Assembly (NCBI GenBank): GCA_014337915.1
Contig: QUBU01000005.1
Span: forward strand, 1 to 64,000
Length of the DNA: 64,000 nucleotides
Direction of reading: 5' to 3'
DNA from: Gammaproteobacteria bacterium
GTDB lineage: Bacteria > Pseudomonadota > Gammaproteobacteria > Steroidobacterales > GCA-2729495
The position numbers were made by a program, and so were the translations under genes. The first letter of the stretch is position 1. Every line of letters starts with the position of its first letter. The notes below the pieces were generated by a model. The model saw only the letters and a list, made by a program, of their open reading frames with translations, ran no database searches and had not been told where the DNA came from. Positions 29,827 to 38,551 of the stretch are shown here, in pieces.

Positions 29827-30516
29827 GTGAACATGAAGCAACTCCTGACGCTGGCGATGACAGCGGGCGCGCTCGGTGCCGTGATGCCGGCCAGTGCGGC
29901 GCTCGTGACGGACTGCCCGATCACAGCCATCGTCTGCTACGAGTACGACAACGCCCAGGCTGCCGTGGCCCTGACCGGCCTGCCGACGCGCGTCGGCGAC
30001 GATATGCAGTTCACGCCGGCGAGTTTCCTCGCACTGTCCAACGGCGCCGGCTTCGTCACTGCTGGCCCCGCGAACTTCGTCTTCAGCCGCGTCTGGACGC
30101 CGGGCGGGCAGGAGATCGTTTCGTTGACGGTCAACGAGGAGTTCGACTACGAGATCGTCAACGGCGGTGATGTGCGTGCCACGCTCTACATGCAGGCACG
30201 CAGCAACCTGGTGTCCAGTGACAGCCTGAGCAACATCTGGAGCCTGCCCATCGCCGGTGACTCCGGCGGCCCGCAGATCGCCAACCTCAGCGGCTCGCTG
30301 TTGACCGCTGCCAGCTTCGCCCAGGCGGCAAACGACATGCGGGTCACCATCCAGGACACGCTGCGCGCCAATGCCGGTGCTGGCCAGCTGGCCTGGATCC
30401 AGAAGAAGTTCACGCTGGTGACCGAGACCGTCGTGCCGGTGCCCGCTGCCGTCTGGCTGCTGGGCTCGGGCCTGGGCCTCCTCGGCATGGCCAGGCGCCG
30501 CCAGTCGCTCAACTGA
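29827..30516 (+). CDS. VPLPA/PEP-CTERM surface protein, second paralog
   Basis: This 229-residue exported protein has a signal peptide (hydrophobic core LLTLAMTAGALGAVMPASA). The C-terminal tripartite signal is VVPVPAAVWLLGSGLG, a short helix and RRRQ, again the VPLPA form. The body aligns along its whole length with the preceding protein (N-terminal Cys pair, CYEYDNAQAAVA, RVGDDMQFTPASF, DSGGP, WIQKKFT), so this is a tandem duplication that has since diverged. Start GTG at 29827 is eight bases after GGCGGGG; ATG at 29833 is also possible. A promoter lies upstream and a strong terminator downstream, so it can form its own transcript. Confidence 0.85.
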   Translation: MNMKQLLTLAMTAGALGAVMPASAALVTDCPITAIVCYEYDNAQAAVALTGLPTRVGDDMQFTPASFLALSNGAGFVTAGPANFVFSRVWTPGGQEIVSLTVNEEFDYEIVNGGDVRATLYMQARSNLVSSDSLSNIWSLPIAGDSGGPQIANLSGSLLTAASFAQAANDMRVTIQDTLRANAGAGQLAWIQKKFTLVTETVVPVPAAVWLLGSGLGLLGMARRRQSLN

Positions 30517-30546
30517 GGCCGGCGAACAGCTTCCGGCAAACCTCCA

Positions 30547-30580
30547 CAGGGCCCGCCTCCAAGGCGGGCCCTGTTTTTTT
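30547..30580 (+). terminator. Strong Rho-independent terminator
   Basis: A 12-bp perfect stem (left arm 30547-30558, right arm 30562-30573, GGGCCCGCC / GGCGGGCCC core) with a 3-base loop is followed by seven T. It ends the VPLPA tandem-pair transcripts. Confidence 0.95.
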
Positions 30581-30788
30581 GTGCGCCCGGGAGGTTGGCG
30601 CCAGCGCGACGGCTGATCTGGACCCGGGTCTCACTTCCGATAATGGATCAGTGGGTTATGGAAACTTTCGGTAGGTTTTCCGAGGATCTGTCTGTAGTCT
30701 TGCGCGCAACAAGCAACACGCGGGTCCGGCTGCCCCCTGCAGCCCGAAACCCGCTCCAGACCACGGTTCCAACGGAGTTCCATCGCCG

Positions 30789-31616
30789 ATGCGCAGCCTG
30801 CCCATCCTCGCCACCCATTCCATCCGCATTCTGGCCCCGCGAGGTCTCTGCGGCCTGCTGGCGGCCTGGCTGCTGCTGGCCAGCGGCACGGCGACGGCCA
30901 CGACCATCGACTTCCGTGCAGCGGGCGGCAGCGGGGGCTACGGCAACAGCCTGGTCTTCAGTAGCGGTGGCATCAGCGTCACCGCGAGCGCCTGGGCCGA
31001 GACCGGCGCGGCCCTGCCCGCCAGCCCGGGCTATTTCGTGTTCCAGACGGCGGAGATCCACAGCTGGGGAACCGGCCTTGGCATCTGCAACCGCAGCGAG
31101 GGCCTTGCCAGCGCCGGTTGCAGCAGTAACGAACATGAAGTCGACAGCGCCGGCCGCGATGACCTGCTGGTGCTGGTGTTCAGCCAGCGGGTGAACTTCC
31201 TCGGCCTGACCGTCGATCCCTGGGATGGCCCCGGCAGCGACCCCAATGACCGCGATATCGTCTACCGGATCGGCGACCTGCTGGGCGGAGTGCCGGACCT
31301 GTCATCGCATGGCTTCGCCACCTTGGGTGACATCGCCGGCATGGGTGGCGAACAGTTGAGTGCGGCGCTGTCAGCCTATAGTCCGCTGACCCATGCGCTC
31401 ACGGGTACGGGCAACGTGCTGTTCCTGGGCGGCAACCACCACGACCGGTCCTGCAGCAGCCGCAACATCAGTGCCGACAGCGAGTGCGAGGCTTACAAGA
31501 TCCGCGGCATTGCCTTTACCCTGGCACCCGCTGTCGTACCGCTGCCGGCCAGTTCCTGGCTGCTGGCAACGGGCCTCGGCGTGCTCGCCCTGGTCCGCCG
31601 TCAGTCCCGCTGGTAG
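30789..31616 (+). CDS. Third VPLPA/PEP-CTERM surface protein (unrelated body)
   Basis: This 275-residue exported protein has a long basic signal peptide (hydrophobic core LCGLLAAWLLLASGTATA). The C-terminus is VVPLPASSWLLATGLG, then a helix and RRQSRW, a canonical VPLPA sorting signal. The body is Gly- and Ser-rich beta-type sequence with an even number of Cys (GICNRS, AGCSS, RSCSSR, SECEAY) that could form disulfides. It is not similar to the two preceding proteins. Its function is unknown, but surface display is likely. The 272 bases before it hold a terminator at 30547-30580 and a GATAAT element at 30639-30644 without a matching -35. Its 3' end overlaps the convergent aceE end by 16 bases. 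Confidence 0.82.
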   Translation: MRSLPILATHSIRILAPRGLCGLLAAWLLLASGTATATTIDFRAAGGSGGYGNSLVFSSGGISVTASAWAETGAALPASPGYFVFQTAEIHSWGTGLGICNRSEGLASAGCSSNEHEVDSAGRDDLLVLVFSQRVNFLGLTVDPWDGPGSDPNDRDIVYRIGDLLGGVPDLSSHGFATLGDIAGMGGEQLSAALSAYSPLTHALTGTGNVLFLGGNHHDRSCSSRNISADSECEAYKIRGIAFTLAPAVVPLPASSWLLATGLGVLALVRRQSRW

Positions 31617-34288
31617 CCCGCCGGACCAGTGAGCGAGGCGTCGGGCTTGCCGGGCTCGATGCCCCAGCGCGCGGCAAGGTCCTTCAGCTCACGCCGCGTT
31701 ACGGCCCGGCGCCCGGCCAGAGCGGCCGCCGCCGCATGGGCGATGTAGGCGGCGCTGACCTCGAAGTGCCGGCGCAGCTCTTCGCGTGATTCACTGAGCC
31801 CGTAGCCATCGGTGCCGAGCACCGTGTACGGGCCCGGGACCCAGCGGGCGATGGAGAGCGGCAGCGCCTTCATGTGGTCGCTGGCGGCGACGAACACGCC
31901 CTGTTCATCCTCCAGCAGGGCCTGGACCCAGGGCTTGCCGTCATGGCCGAGGCGCTGTTCGCGCTCCACGCGCAGCGCTTCGCGGCTCAGTTCGTTGTAG
32001 CTGGTGACGCTCCAGACATCGGTGGCGATACCGGCGCCCTCCAGCAGCCCCGCCGCTTCCAGCACCTCGGTCATGATGGCACCACTGCCGAAGAGGTGGG
32101 CCTTGCGGCCGCGGGTGACGCCGAGGCTGGACCTGCGGAAGCAGTACATGCCGCGCACGATGCCGTCGGCTGCGGCCGCCGGCACCGGCGGCATGGCGTA
32201 GTTCTGGTTGTAAAGGCTGATGTAGTAGATGAGGTCTTCCTGCTTCCCGTACATGCGGTCGATGCCGTCGCGCACGATGATCGCCAGTTCGCCGGCGAAG
32301 GCCGGGTCGTAGCTGCGGATGCTCGGGACGGTGTTGGCGATGACCTGCGAGTGGCCGTCCTGGTGCTGGGGCCCTTCGCCGTTGAGCGTGGTGCGCCCGG
32401 AGGTTCCACCCAGCAGGAAGCCGCGGCAGAGCATGTCGCCGGCGCTCCAGATCATGTCGCCGACACGCTGGAAGCCGAAGATCGAGTAGAACACGTAGAA
32501 CGGGATGGTCGGCACGCCATGCAGCGCATAGGCAGTGCCGGCGGCGATGAAGGAGGCCATGGCGCCGGCCTCGCAGATGCCTTCCTGCAGGATCTGGCCA
32601 TCGCGGGCCTCGCGATAGGGGCTCAGCGTGCTGCTGTCCACCGGGCGGTACTTCTGGCCCTCGGAGGAGTAGATGCCCGAGCGGCGGAACAGCGCTTCCA
32701 TGCCGAAGGTGCGTGCCTCGTCGGGCACGATGGGCACGATGTAGCGGCCCAGCCCGGGATCGCCGATCAGCTTGCCGAGCATGCGCACGAAGGCCATGGT
32801 CGTCGACAGTGCGCGGTCGCCGGAACCCGCCAGGTGCTCCTCGAAGAAGCCGAGTTCCGGTGCCTGCAGTGACGGGCATTGCACGACGCGCTGTGGCCAG
32901 GGACCGCCCAGCGCAGCCCGTCGTTCGCGCAGGTAGCGCATTTCGGGACTGTGCTCCGGCGGCCGGTAGAACTCGGCGCGGGCGGCCGCCGCATCCGCGA
33001 GCGGGATGCCGAGGCGGCGGGCGGTCTCGATGCGCTCCTCGGTGGCGAGGTTCTTCTTCTGGTGCACGACATTGGAGCCTTCGTAGCCCTGCATGCCGTA
33101 GCCCTTGATAGTCTTGATGAGGATGGCCGTGGGCCGGTCGCTGCTCTGCGCGGCGCGGTGGAAGGCGGCGTGGATCTTGCGCTGGTCGTGGCCACCGCGG
33201 CGGATGCAGCGGATCTCCTCGTCGGAGAGCACCGCCATGATCTGCGCGAGGCGCTGGTTGTCCTCGACCCAGTGCTCGCGCACCTCCTGGCCGCTGGAAA
33301 CCGAGTACATCTGGTAGTCGCCGTCCACCGCGCGTTCCATGCGCGCCTGCAGCACGCCGTCGTCGTCGATGGCGAACAGCGGGTCCCACTCGCCGCTCCA
33401 GATCACCTTGATGACGTCCCAGCCGGCACCGCGGAAACTGCGCTCCAGCTCCTGGATGATCTTGCCGTTGCCACGCACCGGGCCGTCGAGGCGCTGCAGG
33501 TTGCAGTTCACCACCAGCACCAGGTTGTCGAGGCGTTCGCGTGCGGCGATGTTGATGGTGCCGAGGACTTCGGGCTCGTCGGCCTCGCCATCGCCGACGA
33601 ATACCCAGACCTTGCCGCCGTTGGCGGGCTTCAGGCCGCGGTTCTCCAGGTACTTGGCGAAGCGCGCCTGGTAGATGCCGCTCGGGGTGGACAGGCCCAT
33701 GGAAGCGCAGGGGGCCTGCCAGAAGCCCGGCATGTTGCGCGGATGCGGATAGGAGGAGAGCCCGCCGCCGGCCTGCAGCTCGCGGCGGAAGTGCTGCAGC
33801 TGCTCGAGGCTGAGCCGGCCCTCGAGGAAGGCGCGGGCATAGATACCGGGTGCGGCATGTGCCTGGATGGTCACCAGGTCGCCGCCGTAGTCTGGGCCGC
33901 GGTTGCGGAAGAAGTGGTGCAGGCCGACCTCCAGCATGGTGGCCGTCGAGGCATAGGTGCCGATGTGGCCGCCCACGCCGCTGCCGCTGTCATAGCCCTG
34001 CAGCACCATGGCCATGGCGTTCCAGCGCAGGATATTCTCGATGCGCTCCTCGACGGCGATATCGCCCGGGTAGGCCGGCTGCTGCGCCAGCGGTATGGTG
34101 TTGCGGTACGGGGTGTTGAGCGTGGCTTCCTCGACGATGACATGCTCGTCGGTGAGGAAATCGCGCAGCGCGCGGAAGATGTGCTTCGCCCGGTCCGGCC
34201 CGTCGGCCTGCAGCAGCGACTCCATGGACTCCAGCCACTCGCCGAGTTCCGGGTCCTGGCTGATGATGTCGCCCTGACGCGTGGCCAT
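31601..34288 (-). CDS. aceE: Pyruvate dehydrogenase E1 component, homodimeric type
   Basis: This 895-residue ThDP enzyme decarboxylates pyruvate and passes the acetyl group to lipoyl E2. The full AceE layout is present: N-terminal domain with GGHIGTYASTATMLEVGLHH, the ThDP motif VFVGDGEADEPE (about residue 231) with LVLVVNCNLQRLDGPVRGNG, the middle domain with PFYVFYSIFGFQRVGD, and the C-terminal domain with LGTDGYGLSESREELRRHFE. The length equals E. coli AceE (887). No aceF or lpd is adjacent in the window, which is unusual because they normally form an operon. It might serve a distant complex or be a second copy. The ATG has GAGGAG upstream. It is divergent from the 2-hydroxyacid dehydrogenase. 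Confidence 0.95.
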   Translation of the reverse strand: MATRQGDIISQDPELGEWLESMESLLQADGPDRAKHIFRALRDFLTDEHVIVEEATLNTPYRNTIPLAQQPAYPGDIAVEERIENILRWNAMAMVLQGYDSGSGVGGHIGTYASTATMLEVGLHHFFRNRGPDYGGDLVTIQAHAAPGIYARAFLEGRLSLEQLQHFRRELQAGGGLSSYPHPRNMPGFWQAPCASMGLSTPSGIYQARFAKYLENRGLKPANGGKVWVFVGDGEADEPEVLGTINIAARERLDNLVLVVNCNLQRLDGPVRGNGKIIQELERSFRGAGWDVIKVIWSGEWDPLFAIDDDGVLQARMERAVDGDYQMYSVSSGQEVREHWVEDNQRLAQIMAVLSDEEIRCIRRGGHDQRKIHAAFHRAAQSSDRPTAILIKTIKGYGMQGYEGSNVVHQKKNLATEERIETARRLGIPLADAAAARAEFYRPPEHSPEMRYLRERRAALGGPWPQRVVQCPSLQAPELGFFEEHLAGSGDRALSTTMAFVRMLGKLIGDPGLGRYIVPIVPDEARTFGMEALFRRSGIYSSEGQKYRPVDSSTLSPYREARDGQILQEGICEAGAMASFIAAGTAYALHGVPTIPFYVFYSIFGFQRVGDMIWSAGDMLCRGFLLGGTSGRTTLNGEGPQHQDGHSQVIANTVPSIRSYDPAFAGELAIIVRDGIDRMYGKQEDLIYYISLYNQNYAMPPVPAAAADGIVRGMYCFRRSSLGVTRGRKAHLFGSGAIMTEVLEAAGLLEGAGIATDVWSVTSYNELSREALRVEREQRLGHDGKPWVQALLEDEQGVFVAASDHMKALPLSIARWVPGPYTVLGTDGYGLSESREELRRHFEVSAAYIAHAAAAALAGRRAVTRRELKDLAARWGIEPGKPDASLTGPAGYQRD

Positions 34289-34338
34289 GCCGTTCGCTCC
34301 TCACCGCTCGCCCCGCCACGGGGCCGGAAATGCAACCG

Positions 34339-34360
34339 CCGGCCAGCATAGCCGGTTTTT
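34339..34360 (+). terminator. Small hairpin plus T5, possible attenuator in the leader of the hydroxyacid dehydrogenase
   Basis: CCGGC (34339-34343) and GCCGG (34351-34355) pair around a 7-base loop and are followed by TTTTT, between divergent aceE and the 34430 gene. The stem is short. Confidence 0.25.
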
Positions 34361-34429
34361 GCCGCGTCTTGCCGCTTCCCGCCGCGGCCTGGAGGGACTA
34401 TCGTGCCGCGACCGGGAGGTGGGACCGAG

Positions 34430-35620
34430 ATGCCAGAGGAAGCAACACGCCTGGCGGCGCGCCGCGAGCTGCTGCGTTTCCTGCTGCAGTCGCCGCTCGC
34501 CTGGGCCGCGACGGGGCTGGCGACCGCCGTCCAGGCACGGCCGGAACTCGCGGTGCCGGGCAATGCCGCCGAGGCGCTCGACGTCTTCCAGATCGAGCGG
34601 GTGGCACGCCAGACGCTCTCCCTGCCGGTGATCCACTACATCGTCAACGGCGCGGACGATGGCAAGACGCTGCAGGCCAATCGCGATGCCTTCGATGCCT
34701 GGGCGATCCGCGTGCGGCGCCTGGTGGATGTCAGCCACATCGACCTCGGCACCCGGCTGCTCGGCGAGCAGCTGCCCTGCCCGGTGATCCTCGCGCCGGT
34801 GGGCAACCAGCAGTCGATCCATGCCGCTGGCGAACTGGCCACGGCGCGCGCCGCGCGGGCCGCCGGCCAGCTGATGATCGCCTCCACCGTCAGCAATGCC
34901 AGTGTCGGCGCCATTGCGCGCGAGGCCGGCCCGCTGTGGTTCCAGCTCTATGCGTCGCCGGACCAGCGACTCATGGAGAAGCTGCTCCGTGATGCCGAGA
35001 GTGCCGGCTGTCGTGTGCTGGTACTGACTGTCGATTCCAACACCCGGGGTAACCGCGAGGGTGAGGCCTGGTGGGCACGGGTGGCTGGCGGCCCGGCCGC
35101 CGGCCGCCAGCCGGCCTTGCCCCTGGGCAATTTCGCGGATTACGACGGCCCGCCGCGCGTCGGCGACGTGGCGCTCGACTGGAGCATCATCGACTGGCTG
35201 CGCGCCCGGACCTCGATGAAGCTGGTGCTGAAAGGCATCGTCACGCGCGAGGACACGGCGCTGGCGGTGGAGCGCGGCGTGGACGGCATCATCGTTTCGA
35301 ACCACGGTGGCCGCCAGGAGGAAAGCCTGCGCTCCACGCTGGCGAGCCTGCCGGAGGTGGTGGAGGCCGCGGCGGGGCGGGTCCCGGTGCTGGTGGATGG
35401 CGGCTTCCGGCGTGGCACGGATATATTCAAGGCGCTGGCGCTCGGCGCCTCGGCAGTCTGCATCGGGCGGCCGTACCTCTGGGGCCTGGGCGCCTACGGC
35501 GAGGAGGGCGTGGACCGCGTGCTGGCGATCCTGCGCGAGGAGCTGAGGCGTATCATGCAGTTCGCGGGCACCACGGCGCTGGCGGCGATCAATCGTTCCT
35601 ATCTCGACAAGCCCGGCTGA
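34430..35620 (+). CDS. FMN-dependent 2-hydroxyacid dehydrogenase/oxidase (LldD/glycolate oxidase family)
   Basis: This 396-residue FMN enzyme oxidises a 2-hydroxy acid such as L-lactate to the 2-oxo acid. Key residues are Lys (about 268, LKGIV) contacting the flavin, the catalytic His and substrate Arg in SNHGGRQ (about 290-296), and the phosphate-binding DGGFRRGTDIFKALALGA with CIGRP. About 50 residues precede the barrel. They include an Arg pair and a hydrophobic run (ARRELLRFLLQSPLAWAATG) resembling a Tat signal or membrane anchor, so it may act at the membrane or in the periplasm. The start has GGGAGG upstream. Lactate use is suggested by lutABC and aceE nearby. Exact substrate is not fixed by sequence. 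Confidence 0.88.
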   Translation: MPEEATRLAARRELLRFLLQSPLAWAATGLATAVQARPELAVPGNAAEALDVFQIERVARQTLSLPVIHYIVNGADDGKTLQANRDAFDAWAIRVRRLVDVSHIDLGTRLLGEQLPCPVILAPVGNQQSIHAAGELATARAARAAGQLMIASTVSNASVGAIAREAGPLWFQLYASPDQRLMEKLLRDAESAGCRVLVLTVDSNTRGNREGEAWWARVAGGPAAGRQPALPLGNFADYDGPPRVGDVALDWSIIDWLRARTSMKLVLKGIVTREDTALAVERGVDGIIVSNHGGRQEESLRSTLASLPEVVEAAAGRVPVLVDGGFRRGTDIFKALALGASAVCIGRPYLWGLGAYGEEGVDRVLAILREELRRIMQFAGTTALAAINRSYLDKPG

Positions 35621-35647
35621 ACCCTCGCACGCGGTGGCTGCCCTTGC

Positions 35648-35702
35648 GGCCGGGGTCTCCGAAGTCGCTCCACGTTATTCGCCTGGTTCGGAGACCCCGG
35701 CC
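35648..35702. terminator. Long perfect inverted repeat between convergent genes (bidirectional terminator or repeat element)
   Basis: Arms of 16 bases (35648-35663 and 35687-35702, GGCCGGGGTCTCCGAA and its complement) pair perfectly around a 23-base loop. It lies 27 bases after the hydroxyacid dehydrogenase stop and 31 before the nadB stop on the other strand. There is no T tract on either side. Confidence 0.6.
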
Positions 35703-35733
35703 TCCGGGCAGCTCAGCGCCGCGCCGCCTGGCT

Positions 35734-37329
35734 CTACGGCACCAGCACCGTGTCGCGGGCTTCGCTGTCGGGCAGGGTCTGCGGGTAGTCGCGGTTGAAG
35801 TGCAGGCCGCGGCTCTCGTGGCGGGAGAGGGCGCTGCGGATGGTCAGCTCCGCCACCAGCGCCAGGTTGCGCAGCTCCACCAGATCGTTGGTGATGCGGA
35901 AATTGCCGTAGAACTCCGCAATCTCCTCCTGCAGCAGGTTCACCCGGTGGCGGGCCCGCTCCAGTCGCTTGTTGGTGCGCACGATGCCCACGTAGTCCCA
36001 CATGAAGCGCCGCAGCTCGTCCCAGTTGTGCGACACGATCACCTGCTCGTCCGGGTCGGTGACCCGGCTCTCGTCCCAGGCCGGCAGGCGCCGCGGCAGC
36101 GGCGGGGTGCCCGGCAGGTCGGCGGCGATGCGTTCGGCTGCAGCGGCGCCGAACACCGCGCACTCCAGCAGCGAATTGCTCGCCAGGCGGTTGGCACCAT
36201 GCAGGCCGGTGAAGCTGCACTCGCCAACCGCATGCAGGCCGCGCAGGTCGGTGGCGCCGTGCAGGTCGGTCATGATGCCGCCGCAGCTGTAATGGGCCGC
36301 GGGCACCACCGGGATCGGCTGGCGGGTGATGTCGATGCCGTACTCGCGGCAGCGGGCGGCGATGTTGGGAAACTGCTCGAGGATCTCTGCGGCTGGCTTG
36401 TGGCTGATGTCGAGCCAGACGCACTCGAAGCCGCCGCGCTTCATCTCGTAGTCGATGGCGCGGGCGACGATGTCGCGCGAAGCGAGTTCGCCGCGTGGGT
36501 CATGGTCCTGCATGAAGCGGCGCCCGTCGGGCAGCAGCAGGCGGCCACCCTCACCGCGTACCGCTTCGGAGATCAGGAAAGTGCGTGCCTGCGAATGGTA
36601 CAGACAGGTGGGGTGGAACTGCACGAACTCGAGGTTCGCGACCCGGCAGCCGGCACGCCAGGCCATGGCAATGCCATCCCCCGTGGAGGTGTCGGGATTG
36701 GTCGTGTAGAGGTAGGTCTTGGAGGCGCCGCCGGTGGCCAGCACCACGGCGCGTGCCGTGTGCGTCACGACCTGCCCGCTCGCGCGGTCCAGGGCGTAGG
36801 CGCCGAGGCAGCGGTTGTCGCCGCTGGCCCCGAGTTTCGCCGAGGTGATCAGGTCCACGGCGATCTCGCCGCCGAGCAGGGTGATGTGCGGGTTGGCCAG
36901 CACCCGGGCGGAGAGTGCCTCGACGATGGCGCGCCCGGACGCATCCGCAGCATGGACCACGCGCCGGCGCGAGTGGCCGCCCTCGCGGGTCAGGTGCAGG
37001 CCGCCGCCATCGCCGTTGGCGGTGAAACGCACGCCCTGGGACTGCAGCCAGCGCACGCAGTCCGGTCCGCGGGACGCGACCCACTCGACGGCGTCGCGGT
37101 GGCAGAGGCCGGCACCCGCCACCAGGGTGTCGGCAACGTGCAGTGCCGGTGAGTCGTCGCTGCCGATGGCTGCGGCGATGCCGCCCTGGGCCTGGCTGCT
37201 GGAACTCTCGGCGAAGCCTTTCTTCGCCATCAGCGCCACCCGGCAGTCCGGCCCGGCGAGGCGCAGGGCGACCGACATGCCGCCAAGGCCGGCGCCGATC
37301 ACCAGGACGTCAAAGGAATCGCGGTTCAA
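35734..37329 (-). CDS. nadB: L-aspartate oxidase
   Basis: This 531-residue FAD enzyme oxidises L-aspartate to iminoaspartate, the first step of de novo NAD synthesis. The FAD-binding N-terminus is FDVLVIGAGLGGMS. Further motifs are SSSQAQGGIAAA, GGHSRRRVVHAADASGRA, HPTCLYH and the active-site region RGEGGRLLLPDG, with SCGGIMTDLHGATDLRGLHA near the capping domain and a C-terminal helical domain with ESRGLHFNRDYP. The only start in register is TTG at 37329, with no strong ribosome-binding site. It follows nadA by 22 bases, so translation may depend on nadA. Confidence 0.95.
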   Translation of the reverse strand: MNRDSFDVLVIGAGLGGMSVALRLAGPDCRVALMAKKGFAESSSSQAQGGIAAAIGSDDSPALHVADTLVAGAGLCHRDAVEWVASRGPDCVRWLQSQGVRFTANGDGGGLHLTREGGHSRRRVVHAADASGRAIVEALSARVLANPHITLLGGEIAVDLITSAKLGASGDNRCLGAYALDRASGQVVTHTARAVVLATGGASKTYLYTTNPDTSTGDGIAMAWRAGCRVANLEFVQFHPTCLYHSQARTFLISEAVRGEGGRLLLPDGRRFMQDHDPRGELASRDIVARAIDYEMKRGGFECVWLDISHKPAAEILEQFPNIAARCREYGIDITRQPIPVVPAAHYSCGGIMTDLHGATDLRGLHAVGECSFTGLHGANRLASNSLLECAVFGAAAAERIAADLPGTPPLPRRLPAWDESRVTDPDEQVIVSHNWDELRRFMWDYVGIVRTNKRLERARHRVNLLQEEIAEFYGNFRITNDLVELRNLALVAELTIRSALSRHESRGLHFNRDYPQTLPDSEARDTVLVP

Positions 37330-37351
37330 CTGCGTGTATGCAGTGGCGGCC

Positions 37352-38389
37352 TCAGGCCGCGACCGCGCTGCGCCCCACGGCCAGCATGCGCTCCATGGAA
37401 CGCCGCGCGCGGCGCGCGACCTCGGGGTCGACTTCGATCGCCGGCGTGAGGGTCTGCAGGCTGCGCAGGATGTTCGGCAGCGTGATGCGCTTCATGTGCG
37501 GGCAGAGGTTGCAGGGCCGCACGAAGGACACGTCCGGGAATTCCACGGCGACGTTGTCGCTCATGGAGCATTCGGTGATCAGCACCACCTGCCTGGGCCG
37601 CGCGTCGGCGATGTGGCGGATCATCCCGGAGGTCGAGCCGACGAAGTCCGCCTCGCGCAGCACTTCGGGCGGGCATTCGGGGTGCGCCATGACGTGCACA
37701 CCCGGTTGCTGGCGGCGGTACTCGCGGATCTCCTGCGGCGTGAAGCGTTCGTGCACCTCGCAGGCGCCTTCCCAGAGGATCACTTCCACGTTGGTCTTGC
37801 TGGCCACGTAGCGGCCGAGGTAACCGTCGGGAATGAAAATGACGCGGTCCGTGCCCAGCGACTCGACGACCTTCACAGCATTGGCGGAGGTGCAGCAGAT
37901 GTCGGCTTCGGCGCGGACGTCGGCATAGGCATTGACGTAGCAGACCACCGGCACGCCGGGATACCGGGCCTTCAGGCGGCGCACGTCGGCACCGGTGATG
38001 GAGGCGGCCAGTGAACAGCCGGCCTCGAAGTCCGGCAGCAGCACCGTCTTCTGCGGGCTCATGATCTTGGCGGTCTCGGCCATGAAGCGCACGCCGCAGA
38101 GCACGATGACATCGGCATCGACCCGCGCGCCTTCCTGGGCCAGCCCCAGCGAATCGCCGCGATAGTCCGCCACGCCGTAGAAGATCTCCGGCGTCTGGTA
38201 GTTGTGGGCCAGGATCACCGCGTTGCGCTGGCGCTTGAGCTCGTTGATGGCTGCGATGAGCGGTGCGTGGACCGGCCACTCGACTTCCGGGATGACCCCG
38301 CGGACCCGCTCGTAGATGGCCCTGGTGGCGCGTTCGACTTCGGCTGTGAACGGCAGCGGGCTGGCCCCGGCCTGTGCTTCTGTGCTCAT
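37352..38389 (-). CDS. nadA: Quinolinate synthase
   Basis: This 345-residue [4Fe-4S] enzyme condenses iminoaspartate with dihydroxyacetone phosphate to quinolinate. The three cluster Cys are found in the three pseudo-repeats: VLCGVRFMAET, then AHPECPPEV, then PCNLCPHMK. Substrate-binding motifs ILAHNYQ, SLAASI, TSANAVKV and GSTSGMI are present. The ATG at 38389 is chosen over an upstream GTG at 38401. Product and substrate channel directly with NadB, encoded next on the same strand. The third pathway gene nadC is not in the window. Confidence 0.96.
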   Translation of the reverse strand: MSTEAQAGASPLPFTAEVERATRAIYERVRGVIPEVEWPVHAPLIAAINELKRQRNAVILAHNYQTPEIFYGVADYRGDSLGLAQEGARVDADVIVLCGVRFMAETAKIMSPQKTVLLPDFEAGCSLAASITGADVRRLKARYPGVPVVCYVNAYADVRAEADICCTSANAVKVVESLGTDRVIFIPDGYLGRYVASKTNVEVILWEGACEVHERFTPQEIREYRRQQPGVHVMAHPECPPEVLREADFVGSTSGMIRHIADARPRQVVLITECSMSDNVAVEFPDVSFVRPCNLCPHMKRITLPNILRSLQTLTPAIEVDPEVARRARRSMERMLAVGRSAVAA

Positions 38390-38551
38390 GATCGCCAACA
38401 CGCGCCCGGGCGGGGCGCGGAACTCCTTGAATATGAACCGGCAGCGCCGGTGGGGGCCATCCTAGTCGCAGCCGGGGGGTCGGTCAACGCGACGCCGTGG
38501 CGCGGCGAACTGGGAGGGCGGTCACGGCCCGCCCGGCCTCGGCCGGGCATT

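Noticed and set aside
28846..30788. Sigma-54 promoters (GG-N10-GC) before the VPLPA genes, as known for some PEP-CTERM genes
   Set aside because: TGGC-containing candidates at about 28877 and 29716 lack GC at the required distance.
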